DNA from: Cytidiella melzeri
Lineage: Eukaryota > Basidiomycota > Agaricomycetes > Polyporales > Irpicaceae
DNA: 22,648 nucleotides
NCBI GenBank assembly: GCA_022592445.1
Contig: JABYQR010000530.1
Coordinates: 1 to 22,648, forward strand
Direction: 5' to 3'
Shown here: positions 1 to 9,245 of the stretch, in pieces
How positions within the stretch are numbered: the first letter of the stretch is position 1
Layout: each line of letters starts with the position of its first letter
The notes under the pieces: model-generated
What the model was told of the DNA's origin: nothing
The model's input: the letters and a program-made list of their open reading frames with translations, nothing else
The model's database searches: none
Program-made: the position numbers and the translations under genes

Positions 1-75
1 AGAGTTGTTCGGCATCTTCAAAAATATAACGGTCTGGAAGAAAGAATCGAAAGTATAAGATTTATGTCGTCGTAT

Positions 76-300
76 TCAATCCACAACACTTTCCTTGAGA
101 AAGTCCTGGGGATTGCTAATGGAAAAGTGAATGTGAGTAAAATTTTCCACAAGTGATTCAAGACGAGTATGACCACTTGCAACTTCGACTTCTACCAGTC
201 GGTATGATATGACGAAAACATAATGGCGCATGTAAGAAACACCACGAAGTATAGGAGAGTCCACAATCTCCGTGATACCAAAAGTAAAAGTGGACAACAT
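76..300 (-). CDS. Hypothetical small ORF or exon, 74 codons
   Basis: An ATG-initiated frame (ATG at 300 on the minus strand) runs 74 codons to a TGA. I do not recognise the product. The translation has ordinary mixed composition with hydrophobic stretches and no low-complexity bias, so it could be a genuine exon. Just downstream on the minus strand, near 34-46, is a pyrimidine-rich stretch ending in CAG (TTCTTTCTTCCAG), which looks like a 3' splice site. The real gene may therefore skip the stop by splicing and continue off the left edge of the window. No homology can be claimed. It could equally be a chance frame in old intergenic DNA. Confidence 0.28.
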   Translation of the reverse strand: MLSTFTFGITEIVDSPILRGVSYMRHYVFVISYRLVEVEVASGHTRLESLVENFTHIHFSISNPQDFLKESVVD

Positions 301-1511
301 GCCTCAAGAAATTCTACAGCTACAAAAAGCGGCGATTTCTAATTCCAGGACTGACTGACGTGCGCCAACACGAAGGTCCTAGGCCTCTAAGTCACGAGCT
401 TAGAGTGCCACTCAACACTACCCTCCTATTGTACTACTCCGCCAATCTACCACTTGTACAAGTGGGAGCTTGTTCCTCCACCACCGGATTTTACACTGCG
501 TGTTAGGCAGATTCCACGTAATGCACGACTCGTTAAAGTCGAGAACCACCAAGGGTGGCTTAAGTATCAGCTGGGTTGGGAGTGCGTACGCAAGGGGCAA
601 GTAGGTGAGGGAATTAGCTGTAGAAGATCAGTTGGGAATATTGTATTCGAAGCTGAGGCAGTCAACCAGTACAACTCTACTACTACTATGTGGCCAAACA
701 AAGTAAAGTAGAGAAACTTACTTATAAGAAAGCTTGGGGGATACTGGTTGATGATGTCGTTGAGAGTGTGGATGTAGTTAAGTTAAAAGCCGGGCTCATA
801 ACCTAACAAAGTGGAATATGTGTGCGAGGGGTAGAGGCTGTTAAGCTTCGAAGATGAGTCTTATTATTCTTGCTGCTTCAGCAGCTCTGCTTATAACATG
901 TCTGTATCTACTTATGTAAGCGACTACTATACATGTCTACTTCAGCTATTCTACTGTACTACTGAGTGCATGACTCATGCATGACTCATGCTATGAGTGC
1001 ATGATTCATGCATGACTCATTGTATGACTAGGCTCAGCACTTGTACCAGAGGCGTACATAATGAGTAAATGACTCATGCTAGTACTTGTCCTCAGATGTA
1101 TGCTTTAGGCATCCTCTGGAGTCATACGTGCTTTCCATGTCATTTCCTATGCTACTAGAACACAGGCGTACATATATGTATAGTACTACTACAACCCATA
1201 TCTGTACGTCTCAGCTAATGTGATGGTTACTACTAGAGTTTCCATATACGGCTGCATAATTCCCATACTAAGACTGTGGGAACTCTGCTACCTAAAGCGT
1301 CCTTGTAATAAGGCGTGGGAAACTACATATTATATCATATTATATTATATAGTTTTAACAGGGTGTTGCTGACAAATTGAACATTACATAGTAGGAGAAG
1401 AGAATTACTAATTGCTCAGTCCTATTATTCTCTAGCACTGAAGATTTGTGTCTTATAAATCCTTCCTGATGCTAGGAGCGTGGGAGACCAAACTTGCCAG
1501 TTGAGGAAAGC
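301..1511. other. Intergenic or decayed DNA without a recognisable gene
   Basis: I see no convincing gene. An open stretch at 454-711 (plus, 85 codons, no ATG at its start) has a plausible amino acid composition but no recognisable motif and is probably a remnant or chance frame. The stretch 955-1080 is a low-complexity tract of CATGACTCAT-like units, and 1325-1360 is AT-rich (TATTATATCATATTATAT). The region ends at the AGCGG target duplication of the solo LTR that starts at 1517. Confidence 0.4.
971..1077. promoter_or_regulatory. Cluster of four TGACTCAT motifs (AP-1/Gcn4-type sites)
   Basis: TGACTCAT occurs at 971-978, 982-989, 1013-1020 and 1070-1077, with a one-base variant (TGATTCAT) at 1002-1009. 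The core TGACTCA is the known binding site of Gcn4/AP-1 bZIP factors. The first copies lie in an irregular 11 bp tandem array (CATGACTCATG), so the cluster may be only repeat expansion. No adjacent gene is evident. Confidence 0.3.
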
Positions 1512-1516
1512 AGCGG

Positions 1517-2303
1517 TGTCGCGGAGCGACTGCTGTGATACTGATAACCCTAAACAAGGGTGGAGAAGAGGAGGAGTGGAAGTGGAAGGGATCTCCAACA
1601 ACGACAACGAGGTCAAAGTCGATGATAAGCAGGCAAGCAGGCTCAGAGGCCGAATACTGGCAGTGCAAATGACAAAGTTAATATCATGCTTATACTAGGT
1701 TACATTGAGTAACTCACCTGGCAGTGCAAATGACGAAGAGGTCAAGATGCAGAACCAGGGAGGGTAAGGGGTACTATATATACTGTGTCTGGGTGGTCTG
1801 TGCACCAGTTCCCACACTAGGGACTGGAGTAACTGTGGGGCTGGAGTAACAATAGAACAATAAGGGACCAGGGTAACTGTCAAGGACCTGAGTAACTGTC
1901 AAGGACCAGGGTACATAGAACAATAGGACTAGAACAATAGACAATAGAACAATAGCATCCGGAACAATAGAACAATAGGAACTGGGGGAATCCCTAACAA
2001 TAGACAAAAGACAATAGACGGAAGACAATAGGACAATAGGAACTGGGGGAATCCCTGGGGAATCCCTATCAATGGAAGTTGAACAATAGAACAATAGCCT
2101 AGGTTGATCTGGAACCGCTCCAGATTGAGTCTAGGGTTTGGGTCTGGACTATTGATAAATAAGGCAGGATGTCACGTGACCCGGGTTAGGGTTAGGTCCG
2201 GTAACACTCCTAGCCGGAAAATAAGCGCTCTAGATAGGCGCCTAAGGCTGTAAACTTGTGACATTGTTGGAAAAATCCGGTCTCTGTTGGACTATCCATG
2301 TCA
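1517..2303 (-). mobile_element. Solo LTR, family A (minus sense), TSD AGCGG
   Basis: This 787 bp block is a full LTR without internal region. In its own sense (minus strand) it begins TGACATGG and ends GCGACA, the usual TG...CA. It is flanked by perfect 5 bp target duplications, AGCGG at 1512-1516 and 2304-2308, the classic sign of LTR-LTR recombination leaving a solo copy. A second copy of the same LTR lies in the opposite sense at 14666-15464. Internal features on the minus strand are a U3 packed with CTATTGTT motifs, a TATATATA box near 1777-1785, and a leader with an intron-like segment bounded by two copies of a TCATTTGCACTGCCAG sequence. There is also a CACGTG at 2173-2178. Confidence 0.93.
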
Positions 2304-2528
2304 AGCGGTGTGTTAAGCGCTATCGTAGCGCCTGAGTGTGATGAGTGGTTTCTTGTTTTTTGTTTGCGTGTTAAAGAGTGCACTGGTCGAAACCATGATT
2401 GTGACATGAAAAATCACAAAATTGTGACATTTGTGACTTTGAATAAATACCCATAAATAATGTCATAGACTTCGATGTTCGCCTTGTCAACACACACATG
2501 ACTGTCCTTACCTGGACAAAAACTTGAG

Positions 2529-3086
2529 ATGATACTTGGAGTCTGCCGCATCCCTTTCAACAGCGGATTTGGCGGTCAGCCTGGTACCCACGACGTTGTA
2601 GCACCTGTTCCATGCCTCTCAATGTATAGCTTCCCTCAACAGCATCTGTCAAGCACGTCCTCCAAATCCGCAACAGTACTTTCCTCATGTGACCCTTTTT
2701 CCGGTTTCACTCAGGAGGAACTGGAAAAATTTGACCTTTCTCTCCTGCGAGGAACTCTGCAACAAAATCGGTCCAGGTGTCGGCTGTGAAGCAAGTGCGA
2801 GCTTTCCTCCAGCTCCTGCTGTGGGCGCTGACTTCTCTCTGCTGCTTCAAAGCAAAACTACTCAGCCTTCCGCTTGAATCTCGTCATCGCAGGATATTAC
2901 AAGCGTTGTGGGTTACAGCAACGGGTACTCGGACGGCACTCATCAAGTCCGATCTCGACGCCTACCGACGACTTCCAGAACAATCCCTTTTACAACTACA
3001 CCTCCCCATTGCACATGAGGTCTTTGTCGTCTCCGTCTATGGCCTTTGATGACATGCTGCACTGGGCATCACAATTTACATTTTAA
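2529..3086 (+). pseudogene. Possible fragment of an unidentified protein-coding gene
   Basis: Open frames tile this segment. Frame 1 of the tiling (2529-2789) encodes a Ser/Pro-rich stretch followed by GFTQEELEKFDLSLL; a second frame (about 2765-2877) encodes a Pro/Ala-rich stretch; the first frame reopens (2874-3086) and ends in FDDMLHWASQFTF then TAA. The composition reads like the C-terminal part of one S/P-rich protein with two compensating frame changes, or with unrecognised introns. I do not recognise a family. Downstream (3090-3330) is T-rich and could be 3' untranslated sequence. It may be a host gene remnant left between insertions. Confidence is low because no motif supports it. Confidence 0.3.
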
Positions 3087-3516
3087 CCTTGGTAACATCT
3101 ATCACTGCGTTTCTTTCCTTCAGCTCGGAGTGCCACCCGTGTAGCTTCAATGGTCAATACTAACCACTTGGTTCTTTTGTCATATATTATCTTGTTGTCT
3201 CTTTCTCATCATTCATCTTTGTTCATCATTAACATCATCACTGTCACCATGCATGCCTCATCTCTATAATCTTGTGCATTGTTTTGGCAACAACTTCTTC
3301 GGTGCTCCTCTGTAACTGTAATCAAGGCTATAGTATTACAATCTCAACGACAACAAAGTAGAAATGATCATATGAAAGCAGATCTTAAAGGGACAGCTGG
3401 TTCTGAACATGAAGAGGTCATTTCGGGTGTGTAGTAACATTAAATGTACAAGGCAATGTCCAAACTCCTTCAGTGTAACAAGAATTAAACGCCCTTGTAT
3501 CGCATAGCTACTTAAC
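3087..3516. other. Non-coding stretch, T-rich
   Basis: No gene is seen. The first half is rich in short TCATC/TTGTT runs (for example 3200-3245) and could be the 3' flank of the preceding gene fragment. No repeat ends or structural RNA were recognised. Confidence 0.4.
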
Positions 3517-4790
3517 TCAGGGAACAAAATAAAAACCACGTTCAACAGTGTAATGGAACCTCCACCCTGCTTTTATCTGTGCTGTTTCCTTGATAAGGTT
3601 TTGCTGTATGAAAGTGACAAAGTTCCACATATTGGTGTAACCAAGTTGGCTTGTTGATTGGTGTGTCAGTTTTTTGCCATCAGCAATATCATCCAACACT
3701 TGCCCCATGAGTGATTTATAATTGGCATTGTTTGGCAGAGTGTTCTTCAGTCTTCCGGCTGCTTGCACCATGTCTGACCACTCCATCCGTTTGATCAAAC
3801 TAGTTTGATGAGAAAGATGTAGGCTATCTTGTAAGACATTGCCTATGCCTGTGCTCCTTCTGTGCGTTTTGTTGCCAGAGAAAGTTGTTAGGCTGGACGC
3901 TGTACTGCCATATGGAATGGCAGACACAGGCACCATACAGGATGTGTTGTAATAATGACAGAGAACAAGAGGAGAGAGGTCAAGAATTGCATGATAAGTT
4001 GTAGGATGTCAAAGGTGATAAAACATTTTTGGAAGATGTAAGCCTGAGACAGCTAGCTGCAATGGTAAGGATAGTCTCAATACAGTGACCAAAGGCAGGT
4101 GCCAACTTTTGAATGATGATGTACTTACCAACCAGAGCTGCAGCAACAAGAGCAACAGAGGTATGCCAAAAGGAACAGGGTGTGGTAAGACAGCTAGCTG
4201 TAAAATTCAAATTCAGTAACTCAAGGTGGTAAACACTGACAACAATTTACTCACCAGCCAGCACTAAGTGATGAAATGACCAGGTGTGCTGAGATACAAG
4301 GGAGGTGTCAAGGGGCCTTATATGTCTTGTGGCTCACTGCTGTGCAACAGATAGGAGTCGAAAATGTCTTAGTTTAACTTCTGAAGTGAATCTTACCTGT
4401 CACACCTCAGGATCTCTTGTCTGATGCCTGGGCTTGTCTTACCTCCTCCTTTTCAGTAGCATCACACCTGTTTCTATGGCATGTTCTCTGCCACCCATTG
4501 AAGATCTTGATTTGAGTTTCAAGCAGCACCACAATCACCAGTAAACACTGGTTAAAACTGTATTACCACAGATTCAACATGTGTTACAGGTTACAGATGG
4601 CCTTCAGATGATGTCAGCCTGATGGTGTCACAAGCAACAGATTTACAAATTTAGGCACCAGAACCTAACATTTTGCCACCCCATGCTGCAGATGCGGCTG
4701 ATCAGTGACCAAGAATGATCCTGTTACCTCACCTGAACCATGCATTGTTGACCCAGTGGATGCAAGTGCTCTGAGCTCTTGTGACATGTA
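3517..4790 (-). pseudogene. Degenerate minus-strand gene-like region, unidentified
   Basis: On the minus strand an ATG at 3936 opens a 139-codon frame ending at 3517. Its middle part (residues about 35-115) has normal protein-like composition, but I recognise no family. Upstream on the same strand are several sequences fitting 5' splice sites (GGTAAGTAC near 4128, GGTGAGTAA near 4253, AGGTAAGATT near 4396, AGGTAAGACA near 4441, AGGTGAGG near 4731). A short ATG-led frame starts at about 4788 (MSQELRALAST...). This pattern suggests a multi-exon gene, now decayed: the interval is strongly CpG-depleted and the exons cannot be joined confidently. It could also be chance splice-like motifs in AT-rich DNA. 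Confidence 0.25.
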
Positions 4791-5141
4791 ACACTGTTGT
4801 TCTATGCCAAAAGATTTGATTGGAAGTATCAAAAGTAGCAGACTTTGTCTTGGTCACAATTGATGGGAAAGCACTGAGTTTGTCACTACCACTTCAAACC
4901 TTGTTACATGGGCATTTCTTGTGAGCAAAACTCAGTTTTCAATCTTTACAGTGAGTACATGAACACAAGTAGGGATACCATATATGGTTGTTTGATAGCT
5001 TTAATCTGTACAAACATTTTGTTTCCAGTATTTATTGAAGCTTGAGGATTGTGTTTAAAGCTGCAGCATTTTTCTGACTTGCTGATATGCCCCCAAAATG
5101 GCTAAGCACGGAAACATGGCAAACTCCATCCATTTGCGCAC
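4791..5141. other. CpG-depleted non-coding DNA
   Basis: No gene is seen. Between 4501 and 5100 I count a single CpG (near 4695), while TG and CA dinucleotides are abundant. This is the composition expected of old DNA that was cytosine-methylated and decayed by deamination. Confidence 0.45.
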
Positions 5142-5542
5142 TTGCTTCCTTCCCATGGCAAGTCTTGTCTTTCCATCAGCACAGGAATTGTGAAGCAACA
5201 TGGAGACGGCATCCTAGTATACACGGGCACAACAAATTCACTGAGGTCACACAACTTTTGCAAAGGATTTGAGGACATACCACACAGTGATGGCCTGCTG
5301 GCAATTCCCAAGGATACGAGACAGCGCGAGCCCCTGACTCACTTTGCAAATGCCATCTGCATTGACATTCAGACTGGCGGATTTGAAGGACTGGCCAGCC
5401 ACCAAGTGTTTCGGGTACATGCCGGACTAGCACAAGCAGAAAAGTGGTCATCAGTTTGCATTTCACTGAGACTCCTATCATGCCACGCTGTGTGTCCCCT
5501 GGTCAGTGCCGCATCACCTGGCACAACACTGGCGCTTCCCTC
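5142..5542 (+). pseudogene. Unidentified open frame cut by solo LTR C
   Basis: A frame open from about 5142 (no certain ATG) runs about 134 codons to the CCCTC target duplication at 5538-5542, then continues by chance into the LTR to a stop at 5606. Composition is protein-like and CpG content is higher than in the DNA just upstream, but I recognise no domain. Across the solo LTR, at 13930 onward, the pre-insertion sequence would continue in this frame for only two codons before a TAG. The insertion therefore sits almost exactly at the end of this frame. It may be a remnant exon or a non-functional open stretch. Confidence 0.28.
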
Positions 5543-5614
5543 TGTAACAGTTAAGGTTACTACTCACCAGATAAGTGTTAGACTTAAAGGGGAGATAATG
5601 AGATAGAGAGTAAG
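5543..5614 (-). mobile_element. Solo LTR, family C: 3'-terminal piece (minus sense)
   Basis: In minus sense this is the last 72 bp of an LTR ending in CTGTTACA (plus-strand start TGTAACAG at 5543). CCCTC at 5538-5542 is its target duplication, repeated at 13925-13929 beyond the other piece. The LTR is interrupted after GTAAG (5610-5614), where the chromovirus inserted. The remainder continues at 13271. Confidence 0.85.
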
Positions 5615-6236
5615 TATTACGATCCGATCGGATCACGTGATCGGCACCGGACATCCGACATCCTTATCCTCGCACAGCCACATCCTCAACTCGTCACACG
5701 GTCCAACACCGATGTTCCTCCGATTTACCTTGTGCTCGCTATCACTGGTTTCATCAGTTGTAGATATCCCTTTGTACTTTTTCTCCGTATTTCTTCCGAC
5801 TCCGATTATTCGCCTGATCTAATCCTCTCTTGTCTCGGACCATACACGCATGCCTTATCGGACTTACAACTTCTAGTACTATATAACCAGACTCAATTGT
5901 ACAGTAGAAGTTTAAGTTCGAATATCGAATAAGATCCCCATCCTATTCCTACCTCTTCATTCGACTTCACTTGCTGGAGTCGTCTTACTCGTCGTTGCCC
6001 GACTTCTGTTCTGAAACTCTTCCTCCAACTTCGTCTTCGCCGACCCCGAGTCTCTGAGGCCGAACCCTTGATCTTGCTAAGTCCAAATCCGAGTCACCGA
6101 GGATTCACGAGAGGCGCAACTTACTCAGTTGAAGCCGATTGACTCTTACAGCTCCCCCTGTCGCCTACTCCGATCGCCGACCCGATTAGCAGCATCGGAC
6201 TTTGCGACAACGCCAATCCCGTATCAGTTCTTAACA
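5615..6236 (+). repeat. 5' LTR of the chromovirus
   Basis: The 622 bp LTR starts TATTACGATCC and ends TTAACA. The 3' end is the usual CA but the 5' end is TA rather than TG, and both LTRs agree. The first bases form two overlapping perfect palindromes (5621-5634 and 5631-5642, the second containing CACGTG). A TATATAA box is at 5880-5886, so transcription should begin around 5910; U3 is thus about 295 bp. The border was set by comparing the two LTRs and by the GTAAG duplication. Confidence 0.95.
5880..5925 (+). promoter_or_regulatory. LTR core promoter and predicted RNA 5' leader
   Basis: TATATAA lies at 5880-5886. About 30 nt downstream is AAGTTCGAATAT (5914-5925), expected at or very near the RNA 5' end. 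This 12-mer can pair with the sequence just inside the LTR (6239-6250) through 12 consecutive pairs including one G-U, which fits a self-primer. The same box in the 3' LTR is at 12909-12915. Confidence 0.65.
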
Positions 6237-6250
6237 GTATATTTGAACTT
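6237..6250 (+). other. Putative self-priming primer-binding site of the chromovirus
   Basis: Directly after the LTR end (CA at 6235-6236) the sequence is GTATATTTGAACTT. It lacks the TGG start expected for a tRNA-primed site. It is complementary to the predicted RNA 5' leader at 5914-5925. Tf1 of fission yeast and related chromoviruses are known to prime from the folded 5' end of their own RNA, so I infer the same mechanism here. Confidence 0.55.
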
Positions 6251-6275
6251 CCATCTCATATTCCTCTCCTAGTTT

Positions 6276-7614
6276 ATGGCAACTCGCGTACAGACCAGAT
6301 CCGAAACCCGCACCACAGCAGTAGTAACCGAATCAGCATCCGCACTCTCACCCGCCGCTCGCCAAGCCGCAATTATGTCTAGAAACCCATCTCCCACCCC
6401 CGCTGCCAGACGCCCCGAAGGATCCAAGAGAAAGGGGAAGGGAAAGGACCCCAACCCCGATCCCGATGGTGAAGGTGGAGGTGGAGGAGGTGACGATGGC
6501 GATGGTGATGATGAAAATGGCGATAATAACGACGAGGATGGAGGGAACCCGATTGAACAACTAACAGTGGCTATCACCAGAGCCCTGGGGAATAACTCGT
6601 CGGGAACCTCTGACAAATTCCGCGTCCCCGATTCCTTCGACGGCTCCGATCCCGCCAAGCTCCGAAACTTCCTCACTCAGTGCGAAGTCTACTTCCGCTC
6701 GAGCCCCTCCAAGTTCAACACTGGTCAGAAGAAGGTCATGTTCGCCTTCTCCTATTTGACCGACGCCGCTCTCGAGTGGTTTGAATTGAAGTTCCTCCAG
6801 TACCAGCAATGGGAGGACACCCGTTTTAACCAATCAATTTCTCGCGCCCACTCCCCGTACGCCGGCTCCGAGGACTCGGCAAACGAGGTAGCCAAGACGT
6901 TAGGGACTAAGTTCTCGGAGTATGACTGGCTCAAGAACTGGACTGCCTTTGTCGCCGATATTCGCACCCACTTCGGGCCTGCGGATAATGTCGGCGAAGC
7001 CGAGCGAAACTCTCTAACCTCCAGATGCCGTCCGACAAAAAACTATTCTGGTATAACCTCCGGTTCACTCGCTACGCTGTCCAAACGGGCTGGGACGACC
7101 GCGCCCTCCGATTCCGATACTACGACGGCCTCCCGAACGTCTGCAAGATAACATCACGACAAACGGCAAGCCGAACTCCCTCTCGAGCCTTCAGCAGATG
7201 GCTCTGAAATGGGATCAACAATACTGGGAACGTCAGGGTGAAAGGAAAAAGACCCATCGGGAACCGAAACCCGCTAAGTCGACCTCTACCTCGACTACTA
7301 CCACTACTACTACTGCTGCCCCCGTTGCTTCGGGTTCTAGGCAGCATAATCGGAACTCTCGTCCTCCCGCTACCACTACCGTATCCACCTCAATCTCCAC
7401 TGCAACGCCGAAGCCGAACCTGATCGCTAACCTCCTAGGCAGCGACGGTAAGCTCTCGGTTAACGAACGAGCTCGCCGCATCGCAAACAACCTCTGTTTG
7501 TTCTGTGGTCTACCCGGACATCGCGCAAGCAAGTGTCGCCGTGCAGGAAAGGCCCGAGCGGCCCAACTCGCATCGTCGACCGCTACCGCCGACTCCGGGT
7601 CAGGAAAAGTCTGA
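6276..7614 (+). pseudogene. gag: gag of the chromovirus (two frame breaks)
   Basis: Gag is the structural protein that forms the virus-like particle and packages the element RNA. The ATG at 6276 lies 40 bp after the LTR. Residues 1-60 are basic and S/T/P-rich, followed by an acidic Gly/Asp-rich tract (about residues 65-90). The capsid-like domain follows (FRVPDSFDGSDPAKLRNFL, then ALEWFELKF), as in Ty3/gypsy Gag. The frame shifts by -1 near 7010 and again near 7135. The last part contains the nucleocapsid zinc knuckle C-X2-C-X4-H-X4-C at 7495-7536 (CLFCGLPGHRASKC). The frame stops at TGA 7612-7614. With the two breaks joined the length is about 445 residues, normal for this group. Both breaks look like one base missing from a run (AAA after CG; C after GAA), so this may be an assembly artefact rather than a dead gene. 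Confidence 0.85.
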
Positions 7615-8400
7615 GCAGCCCTCAGTCCTCCGCACAAGTCGAGGGCTGCGCTGATCCCGCTCGTGCACCTATGGAGGTATTTCTCAACGCGTCCAGTCTT
7701 TCCTCCGATGCTTTATATATTTCCGTATCCTGTCCCAATTTCCCACTTATGCCTCTTCATGCTCTAGTAGACAGCGGTTCTTCACATTGTTTTATGGACA
7801 TTTCCACCGCGCAGAAGTTTGCTTTACCATCCGATCCATTCCGCCGATTCCGCTCCGATTGTTCGATGGACTTTCACGGTCTTTGATTCAATTCATGATA
7901 ACACTCCCGATCCTCTTTCCGTCCGGAAAAACCTGTACGATTCCGTTCTACATCACAAATCTTGACAAATCTGCTTCTATTGTTCTAGGATATGACTGGC
8001 TCTCCCGCTACAACCCGTTGGTTGACTGGGCTAAGGGCCGTATTACCTTCCAGAACTCTGAAGAATCTCCGACTAGGAGTCCCTCCGACGTCGATAGCTC
8101 CGATGAGCCCGACTCGGACACTCCCGCACCTCATGCTTCAGCTGTCCCACCAGTATCCTTTATAGGAGCTGCCGCTTATATGCGTGCACGCAAACTGCCA
8201 GGCTCTGTCCAGATGCGACTTTCGTTGCGCGCAGCGCAAATACCCACATCGATCACAACCCCGACCTCTCAGCCCTCCCATCTGATTATCATGAATTCGC
8301 CGATGTGTTTTCCAACGCAAAGGCCGACATCTTAGCCCCCCATCATCCCTACGACCTTAGGATCGAACTAGACAGCGATAAGCCGCTCCCGCCGAGTCCA
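7605..8400 (+). pseudogene. pol: pol N-terminal part: aspartic protease and linker (frame-broken)
   Basis: After the gag stop the reading frame continues in the -1 frame; an AAAA run at 7605 marks the change, so this is either a programmed gag-pol frameshift or a missing base. The retropepsin active site is seen as ALVDSGSSHCFMD (Asp-Ser-Gly at about 7770-7778). The protease cleaves the Gag-Pol polyprotein. The frame shifts by -1 near 7838, after which LRLFDG and VLGYDWLSRYNPLVDW, typical of the protease C-terminus in this family, can be read. An acidic/Ser-rich linker follows (about 8070-8130). A further -1 shift lies near 8235 and a -2 change near 8400, where the frame meets TGA at 8419. 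Domain assignment is firm; integrity is doubtful. Confidence 0.8.
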
Positions 8401-8407
8401 TGTACTG

Positions 8408-9165
8408 CTCTCCGCGGTTGAGCAGAAAGCCCTCCGAGAATTCTTGGACGAAAACGTCAACTCGGGTTTTATTCGCCAATCGACTTCTCCGCATGGTGCT
8501 CCGATTCTCTTCGTCAAGAAGAAGGACGGTACTCTCCGACTCTGCGTCGACTATCGGGCACTCAACAAAATTACCAAGAAGGATCGCTACCCTTTGCCAC
8601 TCATTTCCGATCTTCTTAACAGTCCGGGCAAGGCCCGGCTATACACCAAAATCGATCTCCGTCACGCCTACCACCTAGTCCGCATCGCCGAAGGCGATGA
8701 GTGGAAAACCACTTTCCGAACCCGATACGGCTCTTTCGAATGGCTAGTAATGCCGTTCGGACTTTCCAACGCACCGGCCGCTTTCCAACGCTTCATGAAC
8801 GACATCTTCCAGGATCTCTTGGACGTCAATGTCATCGTTTACCTCGATGACATTCTGGTCTTCTCCGACGACATCCAGTCTCACAAGAAGCACGTCAAGG
8901 AAGTGTTACGCCGACTCCGATTGCATGGGCTCTACGCCCGAGCCGATAAATGCGAATTCCACAGGGACACGGTAGAATATCTGGGTTTATCCTTTCGCCA
9001 GAAGGCCTTCGTATGTCTTCCGACAAAGTCCAGACTATCCTCGACTGGCCGACCCCTCGTAAGGTAAAGGACATCCAGTCCTTCCTCGGGTTCGCCAACT
9101 TCTATCGCCGATTCATTCCGAATTACTCCGATATTACCGTTCCACTTACCCGACTCACTCGCAAA
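8408..9165 (+). pseudogene. pol: pol middle part: reverse transcriptase (frame-broken)
   Basis: This encodes the RNA-dependent DNA polymerase that copies the element RNA. Family motifs appear in order: [20 protein letters not shown] (fingers), [16 protein letters not shown] (first catalytic Asp), [16 protein letters not shown], and the polymerase box [12 protein letters not shown] with YLDD at 8840-8851 (the two remaining Asp). The thumb/connection motif [16 protein letters not shown] follows. One -1 shift near 8985 (a T missing from a run) splits the thumb, and another near 9165 (an A missing) precedes RNase H. All catalytic residues are present, so the domain would be active if those bases exist in the real genome. 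Confidence 0.88.
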
Positions 9166-9245
9166 CAGCGACTTGGGCCTGGACCGAACAGTGCCAGACG
9201 GCTTTCGACTCCCTTAAACATTCCTTCACTACAGCTCCTGTTCTT

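Noticed and set aside
1774..2094. Ser/Val/Tyr/Leu-rich frame across LTR A (also 14952-15206)
   Set aside because: Produced by repeated CTATTGTT motifs in non-coding U3; not a protein.
2185..2200. GGGTTAGGGTTAGG resembling telomeric repeat (also inverted near 14774)
   Set aside because: Fewer than three units, located inside LTR A in both copies; it is part of the LTR sequence, not a telomere.
2333..2402. Possible tRNA-like A box (GATGAGTGG) and B box (GGTCGAAACC)
   Set aside because: B box lacks a base, spacing is off and no cloverleaf forms; too weak to list as a feature.
6269..6676. Minus-strand Ser/Pro-rich frame
   Set aside because: Shadow of the Gly/Asp-rich low-complexity part of gag.
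7605..7614. A programmed gag-pol frameshift at AAAAG
   Set aside because: Possible, but the same -1 change recurs at nine other places in the element where no programmed shift is expected, so a missing base explains it equally well.
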